64,000 nt of DNA, taken from contig NC_083377.1 of NCBI RefSeq assembly GCF_029542785.1, positions 62,001 through 126,000 of the forward strand, in the 5' to 3' direction. The notes under the pieces were generated by a model that was not told the DNA's origin, did no database searches, and saw only the letters and a program-made list of their open reading frames with translations. The position numbers were made by a program, and so were the translations under genes. Position 1 is the stretch's first letter, and each line of letters starts with the position of its first letter. Positions 30,937-40,479 of the stretch are shown here, one piece after another. The DNA is from Malassezia japonica. Its lineage: Eukaryota > Basidiomycota > Malasseziomycetes > Malasseziales > Malasseziaceae.

Positions 30937-30950
30937 CCAATGATCATTGG
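30937..30950. promoter_or_regulatory. Perfect palindrome with inverted CCAAT boxes
   Basis: The 14-mer ccaatgatcattgg equals its own reverse complement and puts a CCAAT box on each strand, 212 bp before the FRE copy 1 start. CCAAT boxes recruit the HAP complex, which with HapX controls iron genes in many fungi. Confidence 0.45.
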
Positions 30951-31161
30951 CTGGAATGAATTATTTTTGAGCAACTTCTGTGCGTTTGATAAAACTCGCA
31001 GCAAACCTTGTGGTGGATGTGTCGTTCCTATGCGCTCCTCATTTAGTCTTATCTTTCTCTTTCGAGGGCGCAAAGTTGGCGTGCCGACTCAGCATTGTTT
31101 TCTTCTATTTGGTTTTAATGGAACGGGATCCTTCTAGCTGTTACCCATCACTTCGAGCAGG

Positions 31162-33114
31162 ATGATCCATGGACCAAACTCCCCAGACAAGCCCACCAAA
31201 AAGCAGATTCTGGCAGATCAGGGGCCCAATGACCAGCCGGACTCTCTCTTGTACTTGTTTCCTTTGCGTATGACATGGTTGATTCTGGCAATCCTTGGCG
31301 TCGTTATTATTAACCACAACTTGCGCCTAATGCGACAGTATAGGCCTGAAATGGGAAAGATCCTGAATGCTGTTCCAGGTATTCCTCTTCTCATTGCTCT
31401 TCTCCGATGTGTTTCTTACTATCGTATCAAGCCACTTGGTCCCTTCCATTTCTCTCCCATGCACACAATCATAATTTGCGTACTGTTCTCCGTGGCGACT
31501 ATTACTTGGTGCTTCTCTTTGCATCCGTACTATCGCAGGACTCGCGAATGGGGCAATCCTCCTCTGGGAATGCGTGCAGGTGCTTTGACTATTGCTCTCA
31601 TTCCATTCATCTTCTCGACCGCCTTAAAGATTAATCCAATTTCGATGCTCACGGGTATTTCCCATGCTCGGTTGCAAGTATACCATCAAAACTTTGCACG
31701 GTTGTTTTTGTTCTTTGCAATTACACATGCCGTACCTTTCATCCATCAACCATTAAAGGATGGTGGCTATCAAAACTTGAAGGCTTATTTTTACAGTACT
31801 GATCGGTACTGGTCAGGAACTGTTGCTATCGTCTTCATTGCTTGGATGGTGCTCTCTAGCATGAGCGTTTTCAGGAGCATGTCGTACGAGTTTTTTGTGA
31901 TCCAGCATATTGTATCTATTATTGTGGTTATATCGACATTGTTTATCCATGTCCACAAGACTCTGAACACCCACCTCTGGCTTTGGAGTGCAGTGGCATT
32001 TTGGGTATTTTCATTCATCGGTCGTATCCTGATGACACTGTATTCGACTCAATGTTTCACAGGTCCGAAAGCTCGTGTGGAGATACAGACAGAAGTATCA
32101 ACAGCGACGGATGCCAACTCTCCTCAATCTCAGCATGGCATGGAAACATTCCGTCTGAGTTTCAAAACACCACTTCGATGGAAGGCCGGCCAGCATGTCT
32201 ACGTTCGCTTTCCGAGCATTGGGCTTTTTGAAGGGCATCCGTTCTCAATTGCGTCACTGCCAAGCGCGTCGTGGCACGATAATTCAACGATGGTGTTGGT
32301 TGTCCGCGTTCACAATGGAATTACAAAGAGAATTTTCAATTATGCGCAAAAGAATGCCGGAAACAATGTTGCGACGATTTCAAGTAACGACAACTTGCAT
32401 TCGTCAGCTTCTTCTGATACTTGCAGCGCCCCCCAAATTGGTTACAGCAAAATGGATACTGAAGCTTCGATCATGGCTACTGCTGAAGGCGATAATGTCA
32501 AAGCTGCCAAAGAATCTGTGCAAAGCGAAATACCTCAAATGCACTCGAAGTCTGTTAGCTTAACCGCCTTTGTTGATGGCCCATATGGGTACTCGATGGA
32601 CCCAGCTATGTTTGAGCGCAACGTTTTTATTGCTGGTGGTACTGGTGCCACGTTTGTGTTCCCTATTCTTTTGGAATTGCTACAACGAATGGAAAGGGAA
32701 AAGTGCAAGGCGATCACAAAGGGAATTCATCTTATTTGGACTATGCGTTCGAGTGTAATGATCGGATGGATGAAACCTGTTATTGATGAAATTGTATCTT
32801 TGGGCTCAAAGATCGATATACCTATGAACATCAGCCTTTATGTATCTATGGAATCTGTTATGGGCAAGGACATGGTAAATGAAACCTTTAACGTCATTCA
32901 TGGTGCTCGTCCCGACATTCCAGCACTTTTGGAAAATGAATTCCACCATGCTCAGGACGTGCAAGAAAGCAGTGCATGTGTCTATGTTTGTGGCCCCCTG
33001 TCTCTTGCACGCGTTGTTGGAAACAGCGTGTCTCAGGCGAATAGGAATATTCTACGTGGACGGATGGGTTCGCTAAAGGACATTGCGCTCGAAAGCGAAA
33101 CCTTTGGCTGGTGA
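31162..33114 (+). CDS. Ferric/cupric reductase-like transmembrane flavocytochrome, FRE copy 1
   Basis: Intronless, 650 residues. Fre-type enzymes move electrons from NADPH through FAD and two hemes to extracellular Fe3+ or Cu2+ for reductive uptake. N-terminal half: about seven membrane helices with paired heme histidines, SHARLQVYH...THAVPF and FFVIQHI...FIHVH. C-terminal half: FAD site GHPFSIAS, a variable loop (~residues 400-470), NAD(P)-binding GGTGATFVFPIL, and CGP near the end; the last residue is Trp (ETFGW), as in flavin-stacking NOX/FRE termini. Compared with copies 2-4, GGTGIAH is changed to GGTGATF, CGP lacks the following (G/S)M, and the shared phase-1 intron is absent. Codons are strikingly AT-rich. 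Transfers in AT-richer DNA are discussed in the findings. Confidence 0.85.
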   Translation: MIHGPNSPDKPTKKQILADQGPNDQPDSLLYLFPLRMTWLILAILGVVIINHNLRLMRQYRPEMGKILNAVPGIPLLIALLRCVSYYRIKPLGPFHFSPMHTIIICVLFSVATITWCFSLHPYYRRTREWGNPPLGMRAGALTIALIPFIFSTALKINPISMLTGISHARLQVYHQNFARLFLFFAITHAVPFIHQPLKDGGYQNLKAYFYSTDRYWSGTVAIVFIAWMVLSSMSVFRSMSYEFFVIQHIVSIIVVISTLFIHVHKTLNTHLWLWSAVAFWVFSFIGRILMTLYSTQCFTGPKARVEIQTEVSTATDANSPQSQHGMETFRLSFKTPLRWKAGQHVYVRFPSIGLFEGHPFSIASLPSASWHDNSTMVLVVRVHNGITKRIFNYAQKNAGNNVATISSNDNLHSSASSDTCSAPQIGYSKMDTEASIMATAEGDNVKAAKESVQSEIPQMHSKSVSLTAFVDGPYGYSMDPAMFERNVFIAGGTGATFVFPILLELLQRMEREKCKAITKGIHLIWTMRSSVMIGWMKPVIDEIVSLGSKIDIPMNISLYVSMESVMGKDMVNETFNVIHGARPDIPALLENEFHHAQDVQESSACVYVCGPLSLARVVGNSVSQANRNILRGRMGSLKDIALESETFGW

Positions 33115-33516
33115 ATATTATGTGTATGATTAGCAAATACCACGTTCTGTGAGGTTTCGCATTTGCAAATCCGGCTTCCCTTATTTTTAATCTGTGATCG
33201 CTTGTCTGATCTCCACACGAGCTTGGTCAGATAATAGCTAATGCGGTCATAACCTCTGATTTATATTAAGAACAGTACAGGGAGTTCAGAATCAAGCTTA
33301 TTGGCTGGCTCTCCACCATGCTTGGCGTAGTCGACCAGGGGTAGCTTTGCGTAATCAAGATGATCAGCTTCTTCGCGAAGGAAAAGAACAGGTCTGCGCC
33401 TCCGACCCCGTTTAGCTGGATGCGCTCACCTATAAATTGCTCCCTAGACCCAGGAGCTGCAGGAGCACAAAAAGCCCCGTCTTAGAAAATATCACTGCTA
33501 ATAGGCTTGGGTCAAA
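33115..33516. other. Intergenic region between FRE copies 1 and 2
   Basis: 402 bp, AT-rich, no gene seen. It carries a GATA site and a CCAAT box (separate entries) and must contain the copy 1 terminator and copy 2 promoter. Confidence 0.55.
33226..33304. promoter_or_regulatory. GATA site and CCAAT box upstream of FRE copy 2
   Basis: gtcagataa at 33226-33234 differs from ATCWGATAA only at the first base. attgg at 33300-33304 is a minus-strand CCAAT. They lie about 280 and 210 bp before the ATG at 33517, echoing the arrangement before copy 1. Confidence 0.4.
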
Positions 33517-35879
33517 ATGTCTCGTTATCCCACTTTCAATGAAACTCTTCATCTATCACGAAGGTGGGGAAATGCGGATCCTCGCGAGCAATGGGATACA
33601 ATGTATTTGTACTCGTACAGTACGTATTTATGTTGATGGTTTTAATGTGCCACAGGGACGACATACATTATTTGCGGGTTCATTGGTTTTGCTATCATCA
33701 GTCATGCGTTCCGCTTGATTCGTCAATTCCGTCCCAAGTTCGGAATCGCAATGGCAAAAGTCCCAGGTGTTGCTCATATCATTGCATTGATGCGGAGTAT
33801 CTCCTATATCCATTTTAGGCCTGTTGGTCCTATCCGTGTTCCTTCTATGAAATACGTACTGGTGCTTGGGTCGTTTGGAGTTGCTACGATTGTGTGGACA
33901 TTTACAATCATGCCTTATTACCAATCCAAGTTCGATAATGGAGGTACGTCTCATACATGTCAAGAGGAGTTATTAACACATGATCAGCACCACCACTCTC
34001 AATGCGCGCATGTAAGCACTGATCTTTGTAAAGGAACTAACCTTTCAGCATTAATTGCTATTGCTTTGGTACCGTTCATCTTCGTGATGGCCCTGAAGAT
34101 CAACCCCGTGTCTCTTCTGACCGGTATTTCTCATGCACATCTTCAAACGTACCACCAAGGCCTCGCTTTTTTCTTCGTACGTACTTACTGATCCATTTCT
34201 AACATTCCTAGTTCTTTTTTACCATTGTCCATGTCGCACCTATGCTCTGGCAGCCAATGCACGAAGGAGGTGCTGCAAAGCTCAGCAAGCTCTTCAAAGG
34301 CGAGAATAAATCAATTTACTGGTCCGGCGTGGCAGCATTTGGAACCTTGATTTGGATTGTGTTTTCAAGTCTTGGTGTCTTTAGGAGGATGTCCTATGGA
34401 TTTTTCGTATTTCAGCACATCTGCTCAATTATTCTTATCCTTGGATTCCTATTCCACCACACAAAAGATCTTTCAATGTTGAAGTCGCCGTTCTTCCTAT
34501 GGGCAGCAGTTGCTTTTTGGATCTTCTCCATTGTTGTTCGGAGTATTTTGGTCTTGGTGTCGTCTAAATTTTTCTCTGGACCCCGGGCGAAGGTTGAAGT
34601 TCAAACGGAGGTCAACATTCCTGAAGATTCAGAGACGCGAAGTAATGATGGAGAATTTGAAACATTACGGTTTAGTTTTCAAACTCCTCTTCGTTGGAGT
34701 CCGGGGCAACACATCTATGTTCGATTCCCTGGATTCAACCCAGTTCAGGCGCATCCATTCTCCATTATGTCTGTTCCGAGTACGAAATCCAATGTGTCCT
34801 CCAATCTTGTTCTATTGACGAAGGTTCACCGCGGAACTACTCGAAAAATCTTTAACTACGTCCAAAGCCTTGAGTCGAACTATGAAGAAACTTACTTCAA
34901 GAATGAAATGAATCTGGACACTCTCGCAACGATGGATGAGAAGGATAAGACTCGGGTGCTTCGATCAAGCCAAATTTTATCTTTGAACGACCTACCATTC
35001 CCTCTCGGCGTACCGCCTGTGTCTCATGCGGCCAAGAGAATTTCCATGTGTGGAGAAAGAACGAGGGAAGGAAGCGGTCAAGAGAACGAGAGTCACAGAG
35101 TCCAAGAAGCAGACTCAGCCGAGTTTGACGAAAAGTCGACCTCTGACAGTGCCAATATTCCTACTCTTCTCACTGATTCAACGTTAAATTCTATGGAAAA
35201 AGGCCTGAAACGGAGTGAATCAACGAACACTACACCGATGGAGAACAATCGGAATGGGCTGTGGAATGCACGGCGCGCTAGCAATATACATGTACCAGCA
35301 TCGCGGGTGAGATCTACTCGAATTCTTGCCTATCTCGATGGTCCCTACGGACACGCCACAGACCCTGCCACCTTTGAGCACGTTGTTCTTTATTCTGGAG
35401 GGACAGGCATCGCCCACATCTTCCCTCTCATTGTTCACCTATTGCAGAGAAGCAAGAATGAAGACAAGAAAGTTTTGACGAAGTCTATTCGTCTCATCTG
35501 GTGCACCAAGTCAATGGCTATGGTAAACTGGCTGCGTGAAGAGCTCCTGGAAATTTATAAACTTCAATGCTCAACCGATGTGAAGGTAACTATTGATATT
35601 CACATTACCACTGAGTCTAAAAATCCTGTGGAGCGCTCCCCCATTTCAGGCGTGACCTCTCACTTTGGTTCTAGAGCTGATGTCAAAGCAACCTTGAAAG
35701 AGGAGTTCCAAAATGGAATGGAGCTTGGCTCACATACGGTGGGAATTTATGTGTGCGGGCCAACTAGCATGGTGTGTGATGTAAGCAACCATGTCGCAGC
35801 GTCAAACTTCAACATTGTTCGAGGCCGGATGGGTTCTATTAAGGACATCATGCTTGAAGTTGAGCATTTTTCTTGGTGA
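33517..35879 (+). CDS. Ferric reductase-like protein, FRE copy 2
   Basis: Five exons: 33517-33619, 33656-33943, 33988-34011, 34049-34176, 34212-35879; introns of 36, 44, 37 and 35 nt, unlike the 22-nt class elsewhere; 736 residues. Exon 3 is only 24 nt (APPLSMRA). Splicing restores the conserved run YSYRTTYIICGFIGF, KPYY-like IMPYYQSKFDNGAPPLSMRASLIAIALVPFIF and SHAHLQTYHQGLAF. Heme histidines, HPFSIMS, GGTGIAHIFPLI, CGPTSM and terminal HFSW are all kept. The loop between the FAD and NADPH sites is enlarged (~residues 455-585), with many Ser, Glu and Arg residues, which explains the extra length. AT-rich codons. First exon MSRYPTFNETLHLSRRW is the lumenal/extracellular lead. Confidence 0.85.
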
Positions 35880-36107
35880 TCTATTTTGTCAATTAGCTAT
35901 GTAAAAATCTCCGATCCCTGTCAGGGTCCTGTTTAGTCAACCATATGAGCCAGTCTTGGCATCGACCTTTCAGCCTTCGTGCATACACATGCAGCGAATT
36001 GAAAAAACCTCCGACGCGCTTGCTCGGACACTAAACCATAAGCGCCCACTTCGAGAGGCTTTATAAGGGTCGTAGCAGCCTAATGAGCGCTCCAACTAAT
36101 ACCCAAA

Positions 36108-38079
36108 ATGTCGTGGAATATATCTATTGTGCAGCCATCAGCGCTGCACATGGCTATAGATGATCTTCCTGAGGCATGGAACTTTCAGTATAAGTATGAA
36201 TACCGTACGTATGATGTCGCTTTGAGCCCAATCTAACTACTGCTAAGGAACTACATATATCATGTGTACTTTTGTTTTCCTTGCCATGCTTGTCCATTTT
36301 TTCCGTATTTACCGCGAATACCGTCCGAGCTCTAGTCTCAAGCTTCTCGGCATTCCAGGTATTGCTTGGATAATCGCATTTATGCGCAGCATTTCTTATG
36401 TTCGTATGAAGCAACGAGGCCCTATCCGACTTCCAGCATTGCAATACTGTATTGCGCTTGGCTCCTTTTTCATTTCGCTTACTGTTTGGGTGTTCTCCAT
36501 CAAACCTTATTATCGTCGCGTAACCGAGGATGGATCACCACCTCTGGCCATCCGTACTGGTATGGTGGCTATAGCATTGTTCCCATTTATTTTTGCCTGT
36601 GCATTGAAAGTCAACCCTATCTCCATGTTGACAGGCATTTCGCACGCACGACTACAAGTATACCACCAAGGTCTTGCTTTCATTATGTTCTTCATGGCGG
36701 TTGTGCATACGCTTCCCTTTCTGATTCAGCCCGCGCTAGACGGTGGCTACAAGGCTCTGCACAAAGAATTTGTTAGAGCGCAGCAGTACTGGACTGGAAC
36801 AGTATGTTTGGGTTTGGTTGCGTGGATGTTGTGCTCCAGCTTGGGCGTATTCCGCAAGATGTCATATCAATTTTTCGTGCTTCAGCACGTTGCGACTGTG
36901 TGCCTTGTCTTGGGCTTCCTTTTCAAACACATTGATGGTGCTCTAAAAGGTCACCTTTTTCTTGGGGCAGCCGTTGCGTTTTGGATCTTTTCCATTGTAG
37001 TTCGAGGCTGCATGGTGCTGATTTCATCTGACTTTCTTGTGGGATCTCGTGCTCAAGTCGAAGTGCAGTCGGTTAAAAATGTTCCACTGGACACTAAAAA
37101 GGGTTCTGAGAGCGGTAGAGAGACACTTCGCCTGTGTTTTACCGCTCCACTAAAATGGCGTCCGGGCCAACATATTTACGTTCGTTTCCCAGGATTCTCT
37201 CCTGCTCAAGCCCACCCACTCTCGATCATGTCTCTTCCCAATCGAAGTGGTCTGGCTTCTAAAATTATTCTCCTTGCCAACGTGTATGGCGGCACGACAC
37301 GAAAAATCTTCAACCACATCCAAAATTCATCCACGGAATGCCTTGACTATCAACTCGAAACCGAAATTAATACTACGTTGGGCCCTGACTCTTGGGTTCT
37401 CGAAAAAAAATCCACATACGACCCTGAGAAAGGAGTCTTTCATCATGCGGGAGACGTGAGTCCTAAGACTGCCGTCGAAGCGGGTCCTGCGCTGCAAGAA
37501 ATCCGAGTTCGTCAGACGCAAGTTGTTGGCTATCTTGATGGGCCTTACGGGTATACGACCGACCCTGCTAGCTATGAGCACGTCGTTTGTTACGCTGGAG
37601 GCACTGGTATTGCCCATACCTTCCCTATCATGCTTCTTCTTTTGCGGCGCAGCGCCGAAAAGGATCCAAAAGTGCTTACCAAGCGAGTGCGTTTAGTATG
37701 GTCTACGCACTCAAGTGCATTGGTAAATTGGCTCCAGTCCGAGCTATATGCTCTCACTCAGCTGCGTCACAACACTGCGATCGAAGTTATGATCGAGATT
37801 CATGTCACGGGCGAGACTGCGCCTGCGAATGAGCAAACTTTTGCTCAGTCTAATATAACCAGCTACGGCATTCGCCCGGATACTCGTGCCATCCTTGATG
37901 AGGAAATCGAGCATGGTAAACAAATGGGCTCCTCCTCGCTTGCTACCTACGTGTGTGGCCCCCACGGCATGACCTATGATGTCAGCAACGGTGTGGCAGC
38001 AGCGAACTGGGCAGTGGTACGCGGCCGCATGGGTACTATGAAGGACATTATGCTCGATGCGGAGCACTTTGCTTGGTGA
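36108..38079 (+). CDS. Ferric reductase-like protein, FRE copy 3
   Basis: Exons 36108-36204 and 36248-38079 around a 43-nt intron in phase 1 within YEYR|TTYIM, the same place as in copies 2 and 4; 642 residues. Heme pairs SHARLQVYHQGLAFIMFFMAVVH and FVLQHVATVCLVLGFLFKH, FAD motif AHPLSIMS (Leu replaces the usual Phe), GGTGIAHTFPIM, CGPHGM and terminal HFAW are visible. Closest in sequence to copy 4 (MCxFVFLAMLVHxFRIYREY, RAxQQYWTGTVCL). Codon use is intermediate between copies 1/2 and 4. The 228-bp upstream gap shows no GATA or CCAAT motif, unlike the other copies. Confidence 0.87.
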
Positions 38080-38426
38080 TTACGAGTGTACGACATTATA
38101 ATAGTCACATAGTCACGTCACGCTCCTTAGATAGCCCCAATCACCACTTTAGGAATCCGAACAAGCCGATTTGCTCTTGTCTTGACCGTTCCAGGGTTTC
38201 TTCTCTGACCCCTAAATAAAGCGACACTCCGGACACTTTTTGCGGAATATGATTGGCCAAAATTCATGTAGCTGCCGTTACGGAGACTTCTCGGAGAATT
38301 GCTTTGCAATTTGCTATACAAGCCTTGCCAGACTACCCCTGCTGCTTTTCCCGAGAAGCTTTGTCCAGGGGCCCTTTGCCGGCCGTCTATCCTTCTTGCG
38401 TGTCGGCTTTCTCGCTGTATTCCAAC
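38080..38426. other. Intergenic region between FRE copies 3 and 4
   Basis: 347 bp, no gene seen. Contains a GATA/CCAAT cluster described separately. Composition rises towards the GC-rich state of copy 4. Confidence 0.5.
38129..38141 (+). promoter_or_regulatory. Adjacent GATA and CCAAT motifs upstream of FRE copy 4
   Basis: agatag (38129-38134, HGATAR) is followed two bases later by ccaat (38137-38141). A minus-strand CCAAT (attgg) lies at 38252-38256. Juxtaposed GATA and CCAAT elements suggest joint iron-GATA/HapX input. Confidence 0.4.
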
Positions 38427-40428
38427 ATGAACGGTATGACCCTACTCAAGCGTCACGGTGCAGCGTCCATGGACGACATGGGCATGCCTGACATGCCCAT
38501 GGACGACATGCCCGAAGACTTCGACCACCAGTACAAATATGAGTACCGTACGTATTATGGCCCTGTGAGCCAGTACTAACTGATCAGGGACGACATACAT
38601 CATGTGTGCTTTTGTTTTCCTGGCTATGCTTGTTCACCTCTTCCGTATTTACCGCGAGTACTGCCCAAAGTCTGGTCTCCGTCTGGTGCGCATTCCTGGC
38701 GTGTCCAACATCATTGCGTTTATGCGGAGCATTTCGTACATTCGTTTCAAGCAGCGCGGTCCCATCCCTCTCCCCTCGCTTCAGCACTGTATTGGAATCT
38801 CTGCCTTTTTCATCTCGCTCATTGTATGGGTGCTGGCTATCAAGCCGTATTACCGTGCGACGAGTGATGACGGCTCGCCTCCCATCGCCATCCGCACCTG
38901 CATGGTGGCTATGGCTCTGTTTCCCTTTATTTTTGCGTGCGCCCTCAAGGTCAACCCGATCTCTATGCTGACGGGTATCTCTCACGCTCGTCTCCAAGTC
39001 TATCACCGCGGCCTTGCCTTTACGATGTTTGTCATGTCGCTCATTCATGCTATTCCTTTCCTCTATCAAGCTGGGGCTGAAGGTGGCTACAAGAAGCTGC
39101 ACGAGACCTATACATCAGAGCAGCAGTACTGGACGGGTACCGTGTGTCTTTGTCTGATCTTCTGGATGCTCTGCTCGAGTCTGGGCATGTTCCGCAACCT
39201 GTCGTACCAATTCTTTGTTATCCAGCACATTGTGTGCGTCTGTGTTCTTCTTGGTTTCCTCTACAAGCATAATACCGACACTCTGTACAGCAACCTCTTC
39301 CTTTGGGCTGCCGTCGCTTTCTGGATCTTTTCGATTGTTGTGCGCGGCTGCATGGTGCTCATCTCGTCCGAGTTCTTGGTCGGTGCGCGTGCGAATGTCG
39401 AAGTGCAGGCTGTAACGAATGTTCCCCTGGAAGACGAGAAGCTGAATTCAGAGCGCGGCCAGGAGACGATCCGCCTAACCTTTAGCACGCCGCTCAAGTG
39501 GCGTCCTGGGCAGCACATTTACGTGCGCCTCCCCGGCTTTGCGCCCGCCCAGGCCCATCCCTTCTCGATCATGTCGCTTCCGAACCGCAGTCGCCTCATG
39601 TCGCAGGTGGTACTCATGGCCAAGGTACACCGTGGAACGACGCGCAAGATCTTCAACTATGTTCAGAACCTTGACGACAACTTCCAGGAGCGCTTCTTTG
39701 AGTCGGAGATCAACACGAACGCGGTTGCGAATGGCCACCACTCGGACTCGCTGCCCTATCACGCGACGGACCCCGAAAAGGTTGTGACCGGAGACGAAGG
39801 CAAGGTGAGCCCAAAGACCGCTGTGGAGACAGGCCCTGCCCTGCAGCGCACGAGCGTGCGCCAGACGCAGGTGGTCGGCTACCTCGACGGCCCGTACGGC
39901 TTCACCACGAGCCCCTCGAGCTACGAGCACGTCACCTTCTTTGCGGGTGGCACGGGTATCGCGCACGTCCTGCCAATTTTCCTGCTGCTCCTGCGCCGCA
40001 GCTCGGAGAACGACACCAAGGTCCTGACGAAGCGCATCCGTTTTGTATGGACGACGCACTCGAGTGGCCTGGTGAACTGGCTCGAGTCCGATCTGCGTAC
40101 TATTAACAAACTACGCGAGACTGCCGGCGTCGAGCTTGCCATCGACGTCCACGTCACTGGCGAGGTAGCCGGCGCTCTAGAGAAAACCTATGCGCAGACG
40201 CTCATTAGCAACTATGGCGTGCGCCCCGACACCCGTGCGATTCTCACCGAGGAGCTTGAGCTGGCCAAGGAGGCCGGCTCAACGTCGCTGGCCACCTACG
40301 TGTGTGGCCCGCCAGGTATGGTGCTCGACGTGAGCAACCGTACTGCTGCGGCTAACTTTGACGCCGCCCGTGGCCGCCTTGGCTCGCTGAAGGATATCAT
40401 GCTCGATGCCGAGCGCTTTGACTGGTAA
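38427..40428 (+). CDS. Ferric reductase-like protein, FRE copy 4
   Basis: Exons 38427-38547 and 38588-40428, 40-nt intron in phase 1 within YEYR|TTYIM; 653 residues. The first exon encodes a Met/Asp-rich lead (MDDMGMPDMPMDDMPEDFDH); Met-rich extracellular segments are known copper or metal ligands, though that is only suggestive here. Heme pairs SHARLQVYHRGLAFTMFVMSLIH and FVIQHIVCVCVLLGFLYKH, FAD AHPFSIMS, NADPH GGTGIAHVLPIF, CGPPGM and terminal RFDW are intact. Codons are GC-rich like the rest of the genome. Tail-to-tail with the next gene (51 bp). Confidence 0.9.
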
Positions 40429-40479
40429 TTCTTAGATACCCGGGTAAATAGTCAGTATGGATTTGTTTTGGGTCATCAT

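Larger units (their letters stand above)
30652..31161. other. Intergenic region upstream of the first ferric-reductase gene
   Basis: 510 bp, clearly more AT-rich than the genes to its left. No ORF or RNA gene is convincing. It contains GATA-type and CCAAT-type motifs listed separately and is the likely promoter of the gene at 31162. Confidence 0.6.

Noticed and set aside
30700..38100. AT-rich FRE block as a horizontally acquired island
   Set aside because: The genes are typical fungal FRE proteins with spliceosomal introns, and copy 4 of the same array has native composition; no mobile element or integration site was seen.
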